A DNA stretch of 64,000 nt from Siphonodentalium dalli. Its lineage: Eukaryota; Mollusca; Scaphopoda; Gadilida; Siphonodentaliidae. Shown piece after piece: positions 35,376 through 47,914 of this stretch; positions within the stretch are counted from its first letter, which is position 1; each line of letters begins with the position of its first letter. The notes beneath the pieces were generated by a model, which was not told where the DNA came from, did not search any database, and worked only from the letters and a program-made list of their open reading frames with translations. Made by a program: the position numbers and the translations under genes. The stretch lies in NCBI GenBank assembly GCA_032622095.1, contig CP136067.1:199356052-199420051 (forward strand), given 5' to 3'.

Positions 35376-36410
35376 CTCTGGCCTAATATCCTATATTCAT
35401 AAACCATGGTTCTATATATTCCCGGTATGAGACCATTCAAATATTTTTACCTGAAAAATTGCATAAATTCTAACATCTAGCGGTCTAACTCCAGACAAAT
35501 GCACACGGCTACGGACAAGAGACCAGGACACACCGGGCTGTTCATGGCTGTTCGGCCCGGGGTTAGAAAATTTTGAAAACTATACAAGAAAATCGCGAAT
35601 CCTAGCATCTAGACTGGCATCAACTGAAGCGTTCCTCCTATTTTGTTGTAAATTTCAATTGGGGGGGGGGGGTCAAGGAGGGGGGTGCGTGAGAATTTTT
35701 TTGGGATTTACAGCTGGGAGTTACCGTTAAAATCTCGAGATTAACGGGGTCTTTACGTGGTGTTATATGATGCTGACAAGTTCATTTAATGACAAAATTA
35801 CGATTAGCCAATTCGGCTGGTTAAACAACACATGTGGCGGCTCACGTCCGGAAATTTCCCCCCCCCCCCCCCCCCGAACGTCAAATTACACTCACATGGG
35901 GAACCTGCAAACTTCCCAATTTAGGTAACTTCTGTCTAATTCCTCGCCGGTTTTCCGCTTCTCGGGTGATATATATTTATATATATATATTGGCAGTACA
36001 CATTATCCGAAATAAAACTTTTACATGTGGAATAATTTCGAATCAATATATTCTTGTTTAGTGATGGTTCCAAATATGGTTACAATCGGGACAATCTCAG
36101 ACGCCGTCGTAAAATGGAATTCACTTCATCAATTTATGTGAGAAGAGTGCCATCTTATTGGATACACGGCTAGTTAAACAACACATGTGGCGGCCCACGT
36201 CGGTTTCATTTGCGGCCCAAGTTGTGGTTGGGCGCCCCCCCCCCCCAAGTAAATAAAACCCTCGGATTATCGCTTGATATAAAATCACGTGGAATCATAA
36301 TTTTTCCGGCCTCCGGCCGGCCCATCGAGAAATCCGCCTCTGCCTGCAATTCACCTTTCGGTCAGCGGCCGATAACCTCGCCTACAGCTTAGAGCTGGCT
36401 GCGGTAAGAC
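35376..36410. other. homopolymer-rich intergenic sequence
   Basis: Contains poly-G near 35660 and poly-C near 35860 and 36235. A direct repeat of TTAAACAACACATGTGGCGG occurs near 35822 and 36172. No gene recognised; part may be the promoter and 5' leader of the exon that follows. Confidence 0.5.
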
Positions 36411-36416
36411 AATCAA

Positions 36417-36703
36417 ATGGTAAATATGAGTGAAACTGTGAAGCCGCGCATAGGAGCTCTGTCGGATTTGCCTGACAATTTCGATAAAATCTTTTTTAAT
36501 TCGGTGGGAAAATCCCGTCAGCAAGGTTTCAGATACTATAGCGAAGGTTATGTCCACAACGTGTCAATAAATAAGTTGGAAAATAAACTGTTTGTTGGAG
36601 CAAAATGTCACCGAAACCAGCGGAAAAATGAAAGTCCACTCCAGGTTTATTCAGAGGTTGATTCATCGAATATTTCCTATGTCCACTACTCTTGTCAAGC
36701 TGG
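36417..36703 (+). CDS. first exon of a SWIM-type zinc-finger-like protein
   Basis: ATG opens 95 codons plus two bases, ending at a strong donor (GG|GTGAGT), phase 2. The peptide contains LPDNFDKIFFNSVGKS, GFRYYSEGYVHNVSINK, CHRNQRKNESPLQVY and ends VHYSCQAG. This order (a 'GFxYYxEGYVHNV' block, 'CxRxQRKxE', then a Cys-containing turn) is that of a large invertebrate family with a SWIM zinc finger, often with a YqaJ-like nuclease later. In that family the exon ends CxCxAG. Here the first Cys of the pair is Tyr. The next exon should supply CxH, and I cannot find it downstream, so this may be an orphan or decayed copy. Function is inferred from family resemblance only. Confidence 0.6.
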
Positions 36704-39090
36704 GTGAGTGCAATAATTATATCTTTTTAATGCTGCATTATTTTTGTGAATATACAAGTTTGTGCTGTGCAACCCACCATACATTTGCCGAAACTATACG
36801 ATCAATATGTGGAATATATATCCGATCCGTAAATTCCGAGCTTATTATTCATAACGAGTGATTTTGATGTTTATATACATTTTAGTGTTATGTTCGTATG
36901 CTATGACGCTCAGAACGTTTGTGTTGCTACTGATTTTGGTCAAGCCGCCCCTCCCGATCAGCGATCACGCGCGACGTCAAGGCTGCTCGTTTGAATTTTT
37001 TCATTGTAACGTACATTTCTTCAAAACTAGTTTGACCATAACAGCATTTTGTAGCTAAATGACGATATAAACGTAAGAATCAACATTAATTATCACCACC
37101 TAAATTTATTGTGTTTGTCAACACAAATTAGCATCAAGTCTGGTTGGTGTATAAACAATATTTATTTTTTTAAATCAAATAAAAAACACAAACACAATAC
37201 AATACAAATATAGAGAAGTCTGTTTGGGTCACCTAATCGCATTTCGATTCGCCCTATAGACATAATCGGGCCCAATGCTGCGGATACACACTGATTCTGT
37301 ATTGGTAATTTATATCTATAAAACGTTTAAAACGCGCTGACCTCATATTACCTTTACTCATGCCCCAATTCCAAAATGTTATATTTGGGGGATTTACTTT
37401 GTGAAATACATACAACCCCAGCCCTACCCAACAAGCTTGTCGTCTGAGGATTTTGTTTTTTAGTGTATGTAAATGAAATCCTTTTCTACCTAAAAATATG
37501 ACACAGTCACTGTGGTCTGTTCCACGTGGTGACAAGATCGAGCCTGTGGCAATCACCAAGTTATGTGTAACAAAGGCCAGACTTCCAACTGATCGACAAA
37601 GAAAGAAGCCAATTAAGTGTGATGAGACTTGTTGATTATAGGTATAACTGTCATTGAGACAACACATATTATAAATCAATTACTTCACATTACTAATGCA
37701 ACAAGGGTGTAAGTGACACTCTCGTTATTTGGCAGACTCATTAACAAAGGTGATTAGCATGACATGGATCCGGTTAAACATGGTTTTATTGGGCCGGGAC
37801 GGAGACCCCATTTTGCACATAATTACATCATTACGTAATCCCATAATCAGTTGCAGCTCATATGTGCACGAACTGTGAACACACCTCATATGAACTGCTT
37901 ACTCAAATTTTCTAGCAGTCAGATATAAGAACACAATAACTATTCAATTATAATAACATAGTTTGTCAATGTCAACTTTCGGCTTCGCAAGCGGAATAAA
38001 ATTCGCTCCGATACATCTATCCGGGTATCGATTGCCGGTGTTACACCTCCCATGGCTATACGTTTTCACCATTTTATGAAAACCCGACTCAGCTTGGAAA
38101 TATTCTGGTGCACATCGAACAAATTATCCATATGAACTGTTAATAAGACAAACGAAATCTCTCGCCGGGCGTCGAAATTAATCACCAAACCAGGAATAAA
38201 TGACAACATTTTCTGATTGGATGATAAGGTGATGCACGGATACTTAGTATGAAATTTAATAGTCTTGCTAATTACACAAAAAATGATGTTTAATCCGAAC
38301 AAACATCCGCCGATATTGAGTGTTGCTACACTATTAACAAACATAGATGTCTTACCGGAAATAACGCTAGGCTCTCAGTGAAAGATGCCGTTATCTGATT
38401 GGATAATGCCAATATCTGCCGAAGCGTCAATTAAGAGAAGGCATATAGAAGATTGTGGAAGCAAAGGTTACGTGATCTTCGGAATTTCCTATGTATTTTA
38501 ATTTTGTTAAGAAAGCTAACAGAAGACATGAACAGATAGTAAAATAATAGACTGATCAGACCACTGAGACCAGCAATGCAAGGGCATCGTATCTGTTGGT
38601 ATATATGCTTCTAATGTTCCATCGATAGATCTCGTCCAAGAAAGTGTCGACACACATGAAGAAGGGGGAAAGCCAAATAGAAGAGAGCAAACAGAAGAAA
38701 CAATCCTTTGTGAAAATTGAATGAAATTCCGGACCTCGAGTATTGTCAGGGATGTTTATAGTGTGGTGTATACTAATTACTAATATGAAATAATAATAAT
38801 ACATATTTTGTAAAGAATTAATAGAAGCATGTCGATTAAAACAAATGAGTGACTTGTTGATGTTTTCTCATTCTAGACCAAATGTGTTGTCCGGATTATT
38901 AAAATGATTATGTCCGCTTTCTGTTTTCCAGTTGGATCCTAATTTTTGAATTGTAGAAAAATATCAACTTCCTTTTATATAAGTTTTATCGAAGATTTAT
39001 TGAAGATTTTGTGTGACTAGAGACAATATACAGATATGCCACCAATAAAGGTAAATTTCATTTTATTTTTTAATTATAATAGAGACAGTT
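36704..39090. other. no recognised gene
   Basis: The longest frame is 141 codons on the minus strand (37254-37679). It lacks recognisable motifs and is treated as chance. No repeat seen elsewhere in the window maps here. Confidence 0.45.
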
Positions 39091-39150
39091 GTCCCATGCA
39101 TGTGGGTGGGGCAAATGAACTGGCATGCGCCTAGGCTATGTGGGAAGTCC
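39091..39150 (+). repeat. left remnant of the GGCATGCGCCTA minisatellite
   Basis: One ~75-bp unit (CCCATGCATGTGGGTGGGGC, then GAACTGGCATGCGCCTAGG and GGGAAGTCC) stops at the LTR element. The array resumes right after the element at GTCCTGCCAATTTT, so the element interrupted it. Confidence 0.85.
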
Positions 39151-39364
39151 TGTAGCGGTTTTAGGTTCCGAAGTGTACCGGTTATCCGGTCCGAGTGCAC
39201 CCGAGGATGTGACGTCACTCCCAGCTACCAAGAATGACAGAACAGAACTGACCACGAACAAGAACACACGTATTTGGCTGACATCTTGCTTATAATGACT
39301 TTAGCTTGAATTGTGCCTAATAAACTATATGTCAAATAGAATACAATGTCCTGTTTTGGTTTCA
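39151..39364 (+). repeat. 5' LTR
   Basis: 214 bp, TG...CA ends. It contains the CRE-like palindrome TGACGTCA (39210-39217) and a polyadenylation signal AATAAA (about 39319). The 3' LTR matches over its whole length with few differences. Confidence 0.88.
39210..39217. promoter_or_regulatory. CRE/ATF-type box in the 5' LTR
   Basis: TGACGTCA, a perfect CREB/ATF consensus palindrome, is kept in all three LTR copies that include this part (also 39413 and 52657). Retention in each copy suggests use as an enhancer, but binding is inference. Confidence 0.5.
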
Positions 39365-39365
39365 T

Positions 39366-39376
39366 TGGCGACGAGG
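39366..39376 (+). promoter_or_regulatory. primer-binding site, tRNA-Ser-like
   Basis: TGGCGACGAGG begins one base after the LTR and is complementary to a tRNA 3' end CCTCGTCGCCA, as in metazoan tRNA-Ser(GCU). The internal copies after the second and middle LTRs read TGGCGACGAAGC. The tRNA identity rests on recalled tRNA sequence. Confidence 0.6.
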
Positions 39377-39573
39377 TGTACCGGTTATCCGGTCCGAGTG
39401 CACCCGAGGATGTGACGTCACTCCCAGCTACCAAGAATGACAGAACAGAACTGGACACCGAGCAAGAAGCACCTATTTGGCTGACAATGACATGTTGTTT
39501 TACTGTGACATCTTGTATTAATATATAGAATAAACCATGTGAAACAAGAATGTATAGTCCTGTTTTGGTTTTA
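39377..39573 (+). repeat. second 5' LTR, lacking its first 23 bp
   Basis: Starts TGTACCGGTTATCC directly after the first primer-binding site and ends GGTTTTA before TTGGCGACGAAG. The 3' third is more diverged from the outer LTRs, so it belongs to a different element generation. Confidence 0.8.
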
Positions 39574-40375
39574 TTGGCGACGAAGCAACCACGGATCCAC
39601 GCGGAGAAGTTTATTTTGATGTGAAAAACTTTCGTAAAAATGACTTGTGAATTTCTGCCATTTTCGTCATGTTTTTCCGTTCCTGAAGATTATACATTCA
39701 GTGTTCGGTCGTATAATAATGATGCTAATATATAATTCATGATATGATTGCTTTACATTGCTGACAACATGTTTAAACGTGTAAAATTGACATTTTCTGT
39801 GCCGTTTCTGCACAAAATTCCAATGTGCCGCTTTGTGCTAAAAATAGCATAAAGTAATGACAGTTTCCGGACATCAATTCTTCACCTCAGCTAGCTGGCC
39901 AATTTTTGAAGACAGGGGAGAGGAAGGTGTTTGAACAACTTCGCTGCCCAGTGTCAACAGAATTACGGTCAGATAAACTTACCTTTTTTCTCACAAAATG
40001 TCAATCACAATGTAGTTCAATCTACCAACAGATTTGAACATGCCACAACTCATCAATAATCAACATGAATACAAGTTACAACCAACTAAATAGTTCTGTT
40101 CCACCCATCATACCAATTGAGATGTCATACCAGTGAAACACCAGTGTTGAAAATATAAATTTGGCAGTTCCCAACAAATTGGACAATTTTCGTTATACCA
40201 GCTCAACCACGATTCAACTGAAATAAAATTCTCGACAAACTTTGAAAGCAGCCTGAAATTTATTGTTCAACCTGATATAAAATATCTGAGTTTAAATTGG
40301 ACATCAACATTTCTCAATGTTGACTCAACATGATTTTCATGCTCTTGACTGTTAATAGATTAACGCGAGTCACTC

Positions 40376-41609
40376 GTTTAATTTGAATATGGATAACCAA
40401 GCAGCCTGAAATTACATGTTCATTCTTTAATGCAGATATCAACATATCCAGAGTTAAAATGTGACAGTAATTTGATCAACTTCAACAGCTCATATACTAA
40501 ATTGAACAGCTTCGACTGAGTATAAACATATTAATTAAACCAGATCAACCAGTATTCAACTGAAAGGAAATTCTTGTAAGATCAGTATGAAACTTCTTGT
40601 ACTATCTGATGTAAAATATTAGAGTTTGTATTGGACAGTCCACATGTATAAGACACAGCTCCACATGAGTTTCACTCCATGTGAAATTTGAATCAGAGAT
40701 TTTGATAACCTAACCACCTGAACTAACGCGAGATTTCTCGTTTAATTAGAATTTGGATAAAAACTTATGAGTTCCACTTCTTTTGACATTTGAGTCAGAT
40801 CTTTTGATAAATTAAGGCGAGTTTTCTCGTTTAATTCAAATTTGGGTAATAATTTATTGTAGTTTCGCATTTATTTATATATTTTCATGTCATTGTGATT
40901 AGTTTCTCTGTATGAGTATATTTACTTTTGAGACACTGATTTATTATATTTCTAATGTCAATGTGATCAGTTTCTCTGCATAAGTTTATTAACTTATGAG
41001 ACCCTGATTTATTTTTCAATAAATTATATACACATCTATGATATATGCATATTTTTTCATTATTATTTTGTATGTGGTTATTTTTGATAAATGAATTAAT
41101 TATTTGTGTGTAGCCTATCAGATCAAGTTATATTTTTGTAGTATTTTGAGTAGGCATTTTCCATGTGTTTCTGAATTGGTTCATAATTCCCATATATACA
41201 ACTTCTTCTATTAAGTTCTATATTTCCATAACTCTCTGGCTGAAAAAATATTTCATTGTGTTAACAGAATCTATATTTCTTGTTCATTCAATGATCAACT
41301 TCAAATTTAGAAATTGATGCGGGCATAACCGTTCAATACCTTAATTTCTTACATAAATCCTGCCGTTCTTCCAGGGAGATTACTCTTATCATAAGAAACG
41401 GACTGGATTAAGCCAGCCTATATCTTGTAGTTAAATTGATACACATTGATTCACTTTATCTACCAGTAGTTTTGCAATCAGCTTGCCAATATAAGTTATG
41501 TTTACTTTCAGAGCTGATTAACCTAAATGTAAATGGTTTTTGTTTCATATATTTTTGTCACTGTGATCAGGTTCTCTGTACAAGTTAAATTTACTTTGGA
41601 GACACTGAT
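40376..41609 (+). other. leader stem-loop cluster, body A
   Basis: Two kinds of repeated stem-loop occur in the long leader. One is CGAG-N3/4-CTCG followed by TTTAATT, three times (near 40376, 40725, 40806). The other pairs ATCAGTTTCTC with GAGACNCTGAT around a 20-base loop, at about 40897-40940, 40964-41008 and 41564-41609. All recur in body B. Roles such as RNA packaging or ribosome entry are possible but unproven. Confidence 0.55.
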
Positions 41610-42195
41610 GATATGTATTAATTTTTGTGAATTTCTGATACACATTTACACAGTATTAAATTAATTGCTTTCTATTAAATAGTATAAGTTATGTATTCTC
41701 TGTGTAATAATTGTCATGTTTAGTGTGTCAGAATAGGTATATTTATTTCCATTATTTTTTGTTCTCTTAGGAATATTGCTTAAGTTTTCTGAGCCCTGTT
41801 GTGTATTTTCCTGATGCAGATTTGCTGGGAATGATTTTTGGAACCTCGGTTTAAGGTTCAATCGTTCCTGTTGAAATTGCATTATATATTATTTATTCAT
41901 AAGATAGCTGATCAGATTGCTTGTTGGAATATTCAATTGTTTTTTTTCCTTTGTGTATTGATTTAAATTGAGATAAATTAATTAAAAAGTACCTACAAAG
42001 TTTTCAGAAGTTTAGAGGGCAAATCACGTGTAGTATTGCAATAAAGCTAGTGCACTAATCAATTGATTTGCCAATCATACTCTGAAACGCTTGAAATTTG
42101 GTATTTGCCTACCGTAACGCTTGATTGATCAGACTGGGATAAATTAATTGATAAGCCTGTTACGTCTGATTTATTTAGGTTCGGGTTCAATTAAG

Positions 42196-45100
42196 ATGTC
42201 CAGTGCTAATCAAGGTCAAAACCTACCAGGCCAAACTCCCATGTATGGCGTTGACCCACATCCATATTCATGGAGCTCATCGTCTAGCTCATGTAGCCCA
42301 TCGGCCGACTCTAGCTCAGGGCCAGGTCGAACTCCAGGTTATTATTCACCAGGTGTGATATATCCCACCAATCCCGAACAAGAAAACAAGAACTGGAGAC
42401 ATGAAATGGAAGCAGAGCTAGCAGACAGAAAGTTTGTTGATCAGCAAAAGTGTTTTATAGAAGAGCAGGAAGAGACACACGGTCTTCGGAGTGAGGTGCA
42501 GGACTTTGTGCATGCTTGTGATGCTTATATACACGCCCAACATATTGGCTGTCCAGTCCTATACAATGTAGTTTGCTTTCTAAAAGAACTAGAAACTGAG
42601 AAGGACAATATTCTAAACGATTATTACAGAGATTATATTTTTGAGATGATGCACTTACATGGAGACCTGCGTCAACGTGATCAGTCGATGAAATTCCAAG
42701 AAGCTAATACCAAGCTCGCGCAAATTCGTCAATCTGGAGATAAGGCAAAAGAAGCATGGCGAGAGACCCATTCCGTTGTCCGTTTGGTCCAAGCGAAGTT
42801 CCAAAATATATACAGGAATTCCACTAAAGGTGAAGATGATGATTCTACCATGAAGAAAATGATTCCCCAAAGGCTGAGAAGTTATTTCCGAGTCGAGCTG
42901 CAAGAATCAATCAGGGTTGCGAATGAAGTACGAGAATTGATTGAAGAATATGCTAAGAAGGGCTATTTTGGAAGTCGAAGACTGTATGGCTTGGCGTCCA
43001 CCTTACGTGAACTGAAATTTTTCACTTTTGGAGCCCAATACAAGAAGCATACACTGGTGGCACATATTAATATTCCTCCAAATCAATTGACAGAAAAGAT
43101 GGCATCCAGAATGGCCGCCATGGACACACAATCAGGGACGATAACCACGGACTCGACACATGGGTGTGAGAGAGCAAGGGGCAGTCCAATGGATTTAGAT
43201 AGGGAAGAGGTGGCTAGCAACATTAAAGTCTTACGAACTTCTTTGGCACAGAGAGATCCTCCCCGTCTTGATTCCCGAGATTTTGAGGTTCCATTATCGC
43301 CCTCAGAAGAAATGCCTCCCAAGTCTGCGACGCAGAGGGATCCTCCCCGTCTCGATTCCCGAGATCTTGAGGTTAAAGAATCATTATCGTCTTTAGCTCA
43401 AATGGTAAGCGACGAAGAGTTACATTCTGATGAAGAAGCAGATGTGATTATCCCTGCGAATATCCTGGATGTTCACATGGTGCGAGCCAGAGATGAGAAA
43501 ACGAAGATGGCATCCAGAATGACCGCACATGACCAACCATTATGTACGAGTTCCATAGAGACCGACAGTGTTCCTGCATATCGCCATTCTAATCAAACGG
43601 TCAACACATCAGAAGACACTCTGGCAGGGCAAGTGGCCTACAACCAGCCAACCTCCAAACAATCTGACTTACTTGTCAAAAAGTTGCTACAAGGCGGATT
43701 ATCAGAAAAGATGGCATCCAAAACGGCAGTCCTGGACAATCAGCCGTCAACAATAGCCATCAAGTCGGCACATGGAAATGAGAGAGTGGAGGGCAACCCA
43801 ATTGAATGAGTTGGGGAAGAAGTAGCTGACAACAATATAGTCACACGGCTCTATGTCGACAAAGATTCCCGACAAACTTCTTCGGCGCAGAGTGATCCAC
43901 CCTCAGAAGAATGGTTTCCCGAGTCTGCTTCAATGCACAGGGATCCTCCCCGTCTCGATTTCCGAGACTATGATGTCCCAATATCGCCATTAGCAGAAAC
44001 GTTGACATCCATATCCGAGTCTCTGGGTCCAACTTTGATGTTTTCCAGCTCTGAGTTGAAGACTGAAGCGCCAACAACCACGAGTCCTCCTATTAGGCCG
44101 ACACCCACTTTAGCATTGGAGGTAAATGATTCTGCGTCTGGGCCATTTACCAACAGTGAAGAACCAGGGACACTGGTGCAGGAACTGACAACCTGGTCCG
44201 ACAAACTGCTGAACGTACAGTCTGAAATAGAAGACATGCAACTTCTGACACCAGATGAGTATGCATTCTATTCAGGAAATGCAGTTCAGCATAAACCACT
44301 ATCGCCGGATGAGACATATATCAACCACGATGCCAACACAAGCTACATACAAGATGAAGAGTCGCCGATCTATGATATCAATCTAGAATGGGACGATAGC
44401 GTTTCTCTGGAGCTGAGTTCAATAGATTATTTAGATTATGAAGAGGAAGCAGCAAGGATGGTTAGGTGGAGACAGAGGCGATCTGAGAGACGCCCAGATC
44501 CCTCTTCTCACACAGTTTGATTCTTTGACATCCGATGGCGATACATCCTTCATTGAATTCGAGAAAATTGGCTTTGACTCTACCATATATTCGATCACAT
44601 CAGGCTTCTCTTATGCTGATTCGGCAGTCATGGAATCAGACGTTAACATCTCAGACGCTGTTCCAACAGTTCTGGAGTCACCCGCTAATGTCTCAGATGC
44701 TGTATCAACAGTTCTAAGTCCGGTTTCCTTCGACTCTTCTGATGAAACTGTGGGTCAAATGAACAAGGCATATTTCTTCGACAATGAATCTCCAGAGCAA
44801 TATTCAATATATATGAAGCCTCTCGTAACCACGAATGATGTGTTGTCACAGATACTACATGTATGCGGCCAGCCGAACTATAAATTATGTAAGGACCTAT
44901 TTACAACAAATGGCAATCCAGAAGATAGTCGCTGTACCCTGCCAATATCCAATGGTCAACATGAGGAGCAGTACCAGAATAAACCACCTGATGAGCACAA
45001 AGACAGCGATGTGGTGGGTACAGAACCCCCTCAATTTGACAATGTAGCATCAGATCAGCATTTTGTTAATCTTGACCAGAGATTGTCACAAGATGCATAC

Positions 45101-45223
45101 GGCTGTCCGATTGACCTGCATGGAGTCTACAGAATACCACAGATAATTGAGGACAGTCCAGAAAGGTCTACCTGTATCTCCAAACTAAGTACAGGTTACA
45201 TACATGTAATAAGAACATCTTGA
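42196..45223 (+). pseudogene. coiled-coil/acidic repetitive protein of the LTR element, copy A (interrupted)
   Basis: The first ATG giving MSSANQGQN is chosen because it is shared with copy B. The N-terminus is S/P/Y-rich (about residues 1-70). A helical, charged segment follows with WRHEMEAEL and MKKMIPQRLRSYF, likely coiled coil. Next are short repeats: EKMASxxA...D.Q..TI three times, and QRDPPRLDSRD with SPSEEM twice. The C-terminal half is acidic and Ser/Thr-rich. Relative to copy B it lacks about 560 bp after NPE, has an in-frame stop (GAATGA for GAATTA near 43807), and shifts frame after IDYL near 44440. The remainder matches B to TGYIHVIRT, then hits the deletion joining it to the middle LTR remnant. 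No known domain is recognised. Confidence 0.75.
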
Positions 45224-45280
45224 CATCTTGCTATTATAATAAACCATGTTATAGACAATACAATGTCCTGTTTGGTTTCA
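45221..45280 (+). repeat. middle LTR remnant
   Basis: Only the last ~60 bp of the LTR remain (TGACATCTTGCT...GTTTGGTTTCA), followed by TTGGCGACGAAG. Upstream, body A is joined by a deletion that removed its 3' untranslated stretch and the rest of this LTR. Confidence 0.8.
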
Positions 45281-46079
45281 TTGGCGACGAAGCAACGACG
45301 GATCCACGCGGAGAAGTTTATTTTGATGTGAAAAACTTTCGTAAAAATGACTTGTGAATTTCTGCCATTTTCGTCATGTTTTTCCGTTCCTGAAGATTAT
45401 ACATTCAGTGTTCGGTTATATTTCAACTGTAATAATGCTGCTAAATATATATATTTCATATTCTGATTGATGAAAACTAACGACAACATGTGTAAAATAG
45501 TAAAATTGACATTTTCTGTGCCGTTTCTGCACAAAATTCCAATGTGCCGCTTTGTGCTAAAAATAGCATAAAGTAAAGACAGTTTCCGGACATCAATTCT
45601 TCACCACAGCTAGCTGGCCAATTTTTGAAGACAGGGGAGAGAGGAAGGTGTTTGAACAACTTCGCTGCCCAGTGTCAACAGAATTACGGTCAGATAAACT
45701 TACCTAATTTTTACACAAAATGTCAATCACAATGTAGTTCAATCTGCCAACTGATTTGAACATGCCACAACTCACCAATAATCAACATGAATACAAGTGA
45801 CAACCAACTAAATAGTTCTGTTCCACCCATCAAACCAATATAGATGCCATACCAGTGAAATACCAGTGGTGAAAATATAAATTTGGCAGTTCCCAACAAA
45901 TTGGACAATTTTCATGATACCAGCTCAACCACGATTCAACTGAAATAAAATTCTTGACAAACTTTGAAGGCAGCCTGAAATTTATTGTTCAACCTGATAT
46001 AAAATATCTGAGTTTAAATTGGACATCAACAATTCTCAATGTTGACTCAACATGATTTTCATGCTCTTGACTTTTAATA

Positions 46080-47326
46080 GATTAACGCGAGCTACTCGTT
46101 TAATTTGAATATGGATAACCAAGCAGCCTGAAAATTACATGTTCATCCTTATGCAGATATCAATATATCCAGAGTTAAAATTGGACAGTAATTTGACCAA
46201 CTTCAACAGCTCATATACTAAATTGAACAGCTTCCAGTATATATATTAATTAAACCAGCTCAACTAGTTTTCAACTGAAAGGAAATTCTTGTAAAATCAG
46301 CATGAAACTTCTTGTTCTATCTGATGTCAAATATTAGAGTTTGTATTGGACAGTCCACATGTATAAGACACAGCTCCACATGAGTTTCACTCCATGTGAC
46401 ATTTGAATCAGAGATTTTGATAACCTAACCACCTGAACTAACGCGAGTTTTCTCGTTTAATTAGAATTGGGATAAAAACTTAGAGTTCCACTTCTTTTGA
46501 CAATTGAGTCGGATCTTTTGATAAATTAAGGCGAGTTTTCTCGTTTAATCCAAATTTGGGTAATAATTTATTGTAGTTTTACATTTATTTATATATTTTC
46601 ATGTCATTGTGATTAGTTTCTCTGTATGAGTATATTTACTTTTGAGACACTGATTTATTATATTTCTAATGTCAATGTGATCAGTTTCTCTGCATAAGTT
46701 TATTAACTTATGAGACCCTGATTTATTCTTCAATAAATTATATACACATCTATGATATATGCATATTTTTTCATTAGTATTTTTTATGTGGTTATTTTTG
46801 ATAAATGAATTAATTATTTGTGTGTAGCCTATCAGATAAAGTTATATTTTTGTAGTATTTTGAGTAGGCATTTTCCATATGTTTCTGAATTGGTTCATAA
46901 TTCCCATGTATACAACTTCTTCTGTTAAGTTCTATATTTCCATAACTCTCTGGCTAAAAAAAAATATATTTCATTGTGTTAACAGAATCTATATTTCTTG
47001 TTCATTCAATGATCAACTTCAAGTTTAGAAATTGATGCGGGCATAACCGTTCAATACCTGAATTTCTTACATAATCCTGCCGTTCTTCCAGGGAGATTAC
47101 TCTTATCATAAGAAGCGGACTGGATTAAGCCAGCCTATATCTTGTAGTTAAATTGATACACATCGATTCAATTTATCTACCAGTAGTTTTGCAATCAGCT
47201 TGCCAATATAAGTTATGTTTACTTTCAGAGCTGATTAACCTAAATGTAATTGGTTTTTGTTTCATATATTTTTGTCACTGTGATCAGGTTCTCAAAACAA
47301 GTTATTCGTACTTTGGAGACACTGAT
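46080..47326 (+). other. leader stem-loop cluster, body B
   Basis: Same structures as in body A, near 46085, 46440 and 46532 for the CGAG hairpins, and 46611-46653, 46676-46722 and 47282-47326 for the ATCAG/CTGAT stem-loops. The third has a changed loop (CTCAAAACAAG) but keeps its stem ends. Confidence 0.5.
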
Positions 47327-47914
47327 GATATGATAAGTATTAATTTTTGTGAATTTCTGATACACATTTACACAGTATTAAATTAATTGCTTTCTATTAA
47401 ATAGTATAAGTTGTGTATTCTCTGTGTAATAATTTCCATGTTTAGTGTATCAGAATAGGTATATTTATTTCCATTATTTTTGTTCTCTTAGGAATATTGC
47501 TTAAGTTTTCTGAGCCCTGTTGTGTATTTTCCTGATGCAGATTTGCTGGGAACGATTGTTTGGAACCTCGGATTGTGTTCAATCATTCCTGTTGAAATTG
47601 CATTATATATTATTTATTCATAAGATAGCTGCTCAGATTGCTTGTTGGAATATTCAATTGTTTTTTTTCTTTGTGTATTGATTTAAATGGATATAAATAA
47701 ATTAAAAGTACCTACAAAGTTTTCAGAAGTTTAGAGGGCAAATCACTTGTAGTATTGCACTATTGCTAGTGCACTAATCAATTGATTTGCCAATCATACT
47801 CTGAAACGCTTGGAATAGGGTATTTACATACCGTGACGCTTGATTGGTCAGACTGGAATAAATTAATTGATAAGCCTGTTACGCCTAATTTATTTAGGTT
47901 CGGGCTCAATTGAG

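Noticed and set aside
37254-37679. 141-codon minus-strand frame
   Set aside because: No recognisable motif, no splice context, and composition like random A/T-moderate DNA.
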